Below, in pieces: positions 63,253 to 64,000 of a DNA stretch of 64,000 nt; the stretch's first letter is position 1; each line of letters begins with the position of its first letter. Source of the stretch: Ralstonia pickettii (GTDB lineage: Bacteria > Pseudomonadota > Gammaproteobacteria > Burkholderiales > Burkholderiaceae). Location: assembly GCF_030582395.1 (NCBI RefSeq), contig NZ_CP104382.1, positions 1-64,000 of the forward strand, in the 5' to 3' direction. A model generated the notes under the pieces. That model had not been told where the DNA came from, made no database searches, and worked only from the letters and a program-made list of their open reading frames with translations. Position numbers and translations under genes: made by a program.

Positions 63253-64000
63253 ATGACCACCGACACACACGTGATTGACACCATCGACACGCCCGCAGCG
63301 TTGATCGACCTGCCGCGCATGCAGCACAACATCGCCCGCATGCAGCACCGCATGAACGCGCTGGGCGTGAAATTCCGCCCGCATGTGAAGACCACCAAGT
63401 GCCTCGACGTCGTACGCGCACAGGTGGCGGCCGGCGCGCAGGGCATCACCGTATCGACGTTGAAGGAGGCCGAGGCCTTCTTTGCCGCCGGTATCAAGGA
63501 CATCCTGTACGCCGTGGGCATTGTCGCCACCAAGCTGCCGCGTGCGATGGCGCTGCGCAAGCGTGGCTGCGATCTCAAACTCGTGGTCGACAACGCCGAG
63601 GCCGCGCATGCGGTCGTCGACTACGCCCGCGCACACGGCGAGCGCTGTGAAGTGTGGATCGAAGTCGACACCGATGGGCACCGCTCCGGCATCACGCCCG
63701 AGCAGGACGCGCTCCTGGAAGTCGGCCGCATCCTGAAAAACGGCGGCATCGACGTGGGCGGCGTGATGACGCACGCCGGCTCCAGCTACGATCTGAACGA
63801 CCGCGCCGCGCTGGCCGCATTGGCCGAGCAGGAGCGCGCCGGTTGCCTGCGCGCGGCGCAGCGCTTGCGCGAAGCCGGGGTGCCCTGCGCAGCGGTAAGC
63901 GTGGGTTCCACCCCAACGGCGTTGGCCACCGAACACCTCGAAGGCGTGACGGAGGTGCGCGCCGGCGTCTATGTGTTCTTCGATCTGGTCATGCACAACG
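63253..64000 (+). CDS. DSD1-family PLP enzyme (D-threonine aldolase / D-serine dehydratase-like), partial
   Basis: 249 residues visible; the gene runs off the right edge. The N-terminus IDTPAALIDLPRMQHNIARMQHRM and the PLP-lysine motif FRPHVKTTKC (Lys46) are those of the fold-type III DSD1 group, followed by the conserved barrel segments GITVSTLKEAEAFFAAGIKDILYAVGI and THAGSSYDL and VSVGSTPTA. Members cleave or dehydrate D-threonine, D-serine or 3-hydroxy-aspartate; the substrate is not set by sequence. Confidence 0.88.
   Translation, partial: MTTDTHVIDTIDTPAALIDLPRMQHNIARMQHRMNALGVKFRPHVKTTKCLDVVRAQVAAGAQGITVSTLKEAEAFFAAGIKDILYAVGIVATKLPRAMALRKRGCDLKLVVDNAEAAHAVVDYARAHGERCEVWIEVDTDGHRSGITPEQDALLEVGRILKNGGIDVGGVMTHAGSSYDLNDRAALAALAEQERAGCLRAAQRLREAGVPCAAVSVGSTPTALATEHLEGVTEVRAGVYVFFDLVMHN

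Overview
The window looks like a stretch of the secondary replicon (chromid or megaplasmid, chromosome 2) of a Ralstonia species, for example the R. pickettii / R. solanacearum group. The evidence is high GC content, Burkholderiales-type gene content (malonate decarboxylase, a second rpoN, DctBD-like and Liv-type systems), and a plasmid-style replication and partition module (RepA_C-type initiator, small ParA, ParB, KfrA-like protein) where a chromosomal dnaA-type origin might otherwise be expected. Family names come from recognising motifs in translated sequence; no database search was run.

Layout. 0-8.3 kb: a divergent LysR regulator (mdcR, cut by the left edge) and a compact malonate decarboxylase operon, mdcABCDE-madLM-mdcGH, which takes up malonate and decarboxylates it to acetate. 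8.3-9.3 kb: a probable antibacterial L,D-transpeptidase-like effector (DUF2778/Tlde1 type) with an overlapping small membrane protein as likely immunity partner. 9.3-11.5 kb: prfC and a small gene. 11.6-27.4 kb: a block of envelope and stress genes (DUF883, YihY, DUF1328, glycosyltransferases, PAP2 phosphatase, AI-2E permease, soluble hybrid kinase) around an rpoN gene and two sigma-54 activators. Five candidate -24/-12 promoters lie in this block, including one in front of rpoN itself, so it may be a local sigma-54 regulon.

27.5-38.7 kb: the replication region. A DUF4397 lipoprotein, a tyrosine-recombinase-like protein lacking its catalytic tyrosine, a purine permease, and then a 1.4 kb origin packed with 16-bp iteron-like repeats (CGCAGAA-NNN-GGTACG), tandem DnaA boxes and an inverted repeat over the repA promoter. 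These are followed by repA, a cold-shock gene, parA-parB, a KfrA-like gene and galU. ParS-like palindromes (CTTTCAGCGCTGAAAG) lie at and inside parAB, on either side of it, and once about 25 kb away inside the putative immunity gene.

38.9-64 kb: accessory metabolism and transport. A KgtP-type permease with a DctBD-like two-component system, an intramembrane protease-like protein, a large diguanylate cyclase, a branched-chain amino-acid-type ABC transporter (SBP-LivHMGF), a LysR/quinone oxidoreductase pair, YciI, a ClC channel, a Fur-controlled TonB receptor with a PiuC hydroxylase, a proline iminopeptidase, and a LysR-HAD-D-amino-acid enzyme cluster cut by the right edge.

The most unusual feature is that the origin-type 16-mers do not stop at the origin. 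Thirty-three copies run from 29.9 to 56.9 kb. The distal copies, all on the repA/par side, sit mostly at gene ends, carry a GCTTT extension that is rare in the origin copies, and in places lie inside coding sequence. This looks like a dispersed binding-site system for a chromid initiator or an organising protein.
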